Below are positions 42,602-43,194 of a DNA stretch of 43,194 bases, one piece after another (positions within the stretch are counted from its first letter, which is position 1; the number at the start of each line of letters is the position of its first letter). The notes below the pieces were generated by a model. The model saw only the letters and a list, made by a program, of their open reading frames with translations, made no database searches and was not told the origin of the DNA. The translations under genes were made by a program, and so were the position numbers. Origin of the DNA: Sphingobacterium sp. (GTDB lineage Bacteria > Bacteroidota > Bacteroidia > Sphingobacteriales > Sphingobacteriaceae); NCBI GenBank assembly GCA_031277685.1, contig JAITLV010000109.1:1-43194 (forward strand). The letters run 5' to 3'.

Positions 42602-43036
42602 ATGAATTTAGATCCAGATAACCATGTAGTTAAACTTTGTGCCCAAGGTATGGACATTGAGGGTAAACCAGAAGAAGCAAGTAAACTATTTATCCAAGCT
42701 TGGAATGAAGCGATAAATGACTTTGAAAGATTTATAGCAGCCCATTATATAGCAAGACATCAGAAAAGCATTACAGACAAACTGAAATGGGATGAGACTG
42801 CGTTACACTTGGCTCTGGAAATAAAGGACAACGATGTCAGTGGGGCCTACCCATCACTTTACTTGAATATTGCCAAATGCTATGAGGATCTAGGAGACGT
42901 TGAAAATGCAGAAAAAAATTATCAATCAGCACTTTCGTTCACTGACAGATTATTGGATGATGGATATGGAAATATGATTAAAGGAGGTGTTTTGAACGGA
43001 ATTAAAAGATTAAAATTATTGAGTGAAAATAAATAA
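42602..43036 (+). CDS. TPR-like cytoplasmic protein of unknown function
   Basis: A 144-residue soluble protein built of helix pairs: an N-terminal EASKLFIQAWNEAINDFERF repeat and a C-terminal TPR (AYPSLYLNIAKCYEDLGD, then AEKNYQSALSFTDRLL). It has no signal peptide. From memory, homologues are common in Bacteroidota and sometimes carry an unsupported methyltransferase label; no SAM-binding motif is present here. The Crp/Fnr-like gene upstream and an inverted repeat at its own promoter suggest regulation by that protein, by position only. Confidence 0.85.
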   Translation: MNLDPDNHVVKLCAQGMDIEGKPEEASKLFIQAWNEAINDFERFIAAHYIARHQKSITDKLKWDETALHLALEIKDNDVSGAYPSLYLNIAKCYEDLGDVENAEKNYQSALSFTDRLLDDGYGNMIKGGVLNGIKRLKLLSENK

Positions 43037-43078
43037 CTGGTTTTCAGGTTTTAGTTCTTTTTGATATTGTCTTTAGTG

Positions 43079-43160
43079 ATCCCGCTGGGATTGGCTCAGC
43101 CCCACAGTTCCCTCACACATCCTTGAGCCTCCATTGGATCGAACCCGGCCAGCCCTTCTT
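43079..43160. other. GC-rich edge segment of unknown nature
   Basis: This stretch is clearly richer in G and C than the rest of the window and contains ATCCC-GCT-GGGAT and the tRNA-like string GGATCGAACC. No open frame or RNA gene could be supported in the 158 bases after the last gene stop; a tRNA fold was checked and does not form. It is cut off by the window edge. Confidence 0.3.
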
Positions 43161-43194
43161 TCGAATCCATATATTGTTAAATAAAAAAAGCTAA

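Noticed and set aside
43125..43150. tRNA-like TTCGATCC string on the minus strand, suggesting a tRNA gene
   Set aside because: No 5-bp T-stem and no acceptor or anticodon arm can be formed around it; the resemblance is limited to the loop.
1..43194. Possible CRISPR array, insertion sequence or phage segment
   Set aside because: No regularly spaced direct repeats, no transposase or integrase reading frame and no terminal inverted repeats with target duplications were found.

Overview
The window looks like a chromosomal segment of a Bacteroidota bacterium, most likely a Sphingobacteriaceae member (Sphingobacterium-like). The signs are a SusC/SusD pair with a FecI-type sigma factor and FecR-type anti-sigma factor, secreted TPR-HisKA_3 histidine kinases paired with NarL-type regulators, AT-rich spacers, few Shine-Dalgarno sequences, and a recurring TAnnTTTG promoter element (13 good copies upstream of genes). 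The genus is an inference; no rRNA or tRNA gene is present to anchor it.

Layout. 1-3.8 kb: the tail of an unknown gene, then the topA-hypothetical-cmk operon, closed by a strong bidirectional terminator. 3.8-7.0 kb (minus strand): a small coiled-coil protein, a PLP aminotransferase, a DUF1573 protein and an arabinose-5-phosphate isomerase (KpsF/GutQ family). 7.1-10.2 kb: recQ and kdsA, so two Kdo (LPS core sugar) genes bracket recQ. 10.2-13.2 kb: a secreted SGNH hydrolase, a DEAD-box-like protein with degenerate catalytic motifs, and an EmrE-type SMR exporter. 13.4-24.4 kb: two TPR histidine kinase/response regulator pairs in opposite orientation, enclosing two related envelope proteins of unknown function, a YihY/BrkB membrane protein and an unknown membrane protein. 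24.5-27.5 kb: an acyltransferase, then a loose region of small orphan genes, a DUF4287 protein and a probable gene remnant. 27.7-41.5 kb: the most interesting part, an ECF sigma/anti-sigma pair followed by SusC, SusD, an 825-residue secreted protein with an internal duplication, a secreted 313-residue protein with a flavinylation-like motif, a Tat-exported FAD oxidoreductase with a C-terminal discoidin-like domain, and a CstA-family transporter. 41.6-43.2 kb: a Crp/Fnr-like regulator, a TPR-like protein and a GC-rich edge segment.

How the genes may work together. The 27.7-41.5 kb locus has the regulatory and outer-membrane uptake parts of a polysaccharide-utilisation locus but no recognisable glycoside hydrolase, lyase, sulfatase or peptidase. 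In their place are an exported flavoenzyme and two unknown secreted proteins whose genes overlap, then an inner-membrane transporter. The simplest reading is uptake of an unknown ligand through SusCD, oxidation in the periplasm and import of a small product by the CstA protein; the substrate cannot be read from sequence. The other genes are mostly housekeeping (DNA topology and repair, nucleotide metabolism, Kdo synthesis) or envelope sensing.
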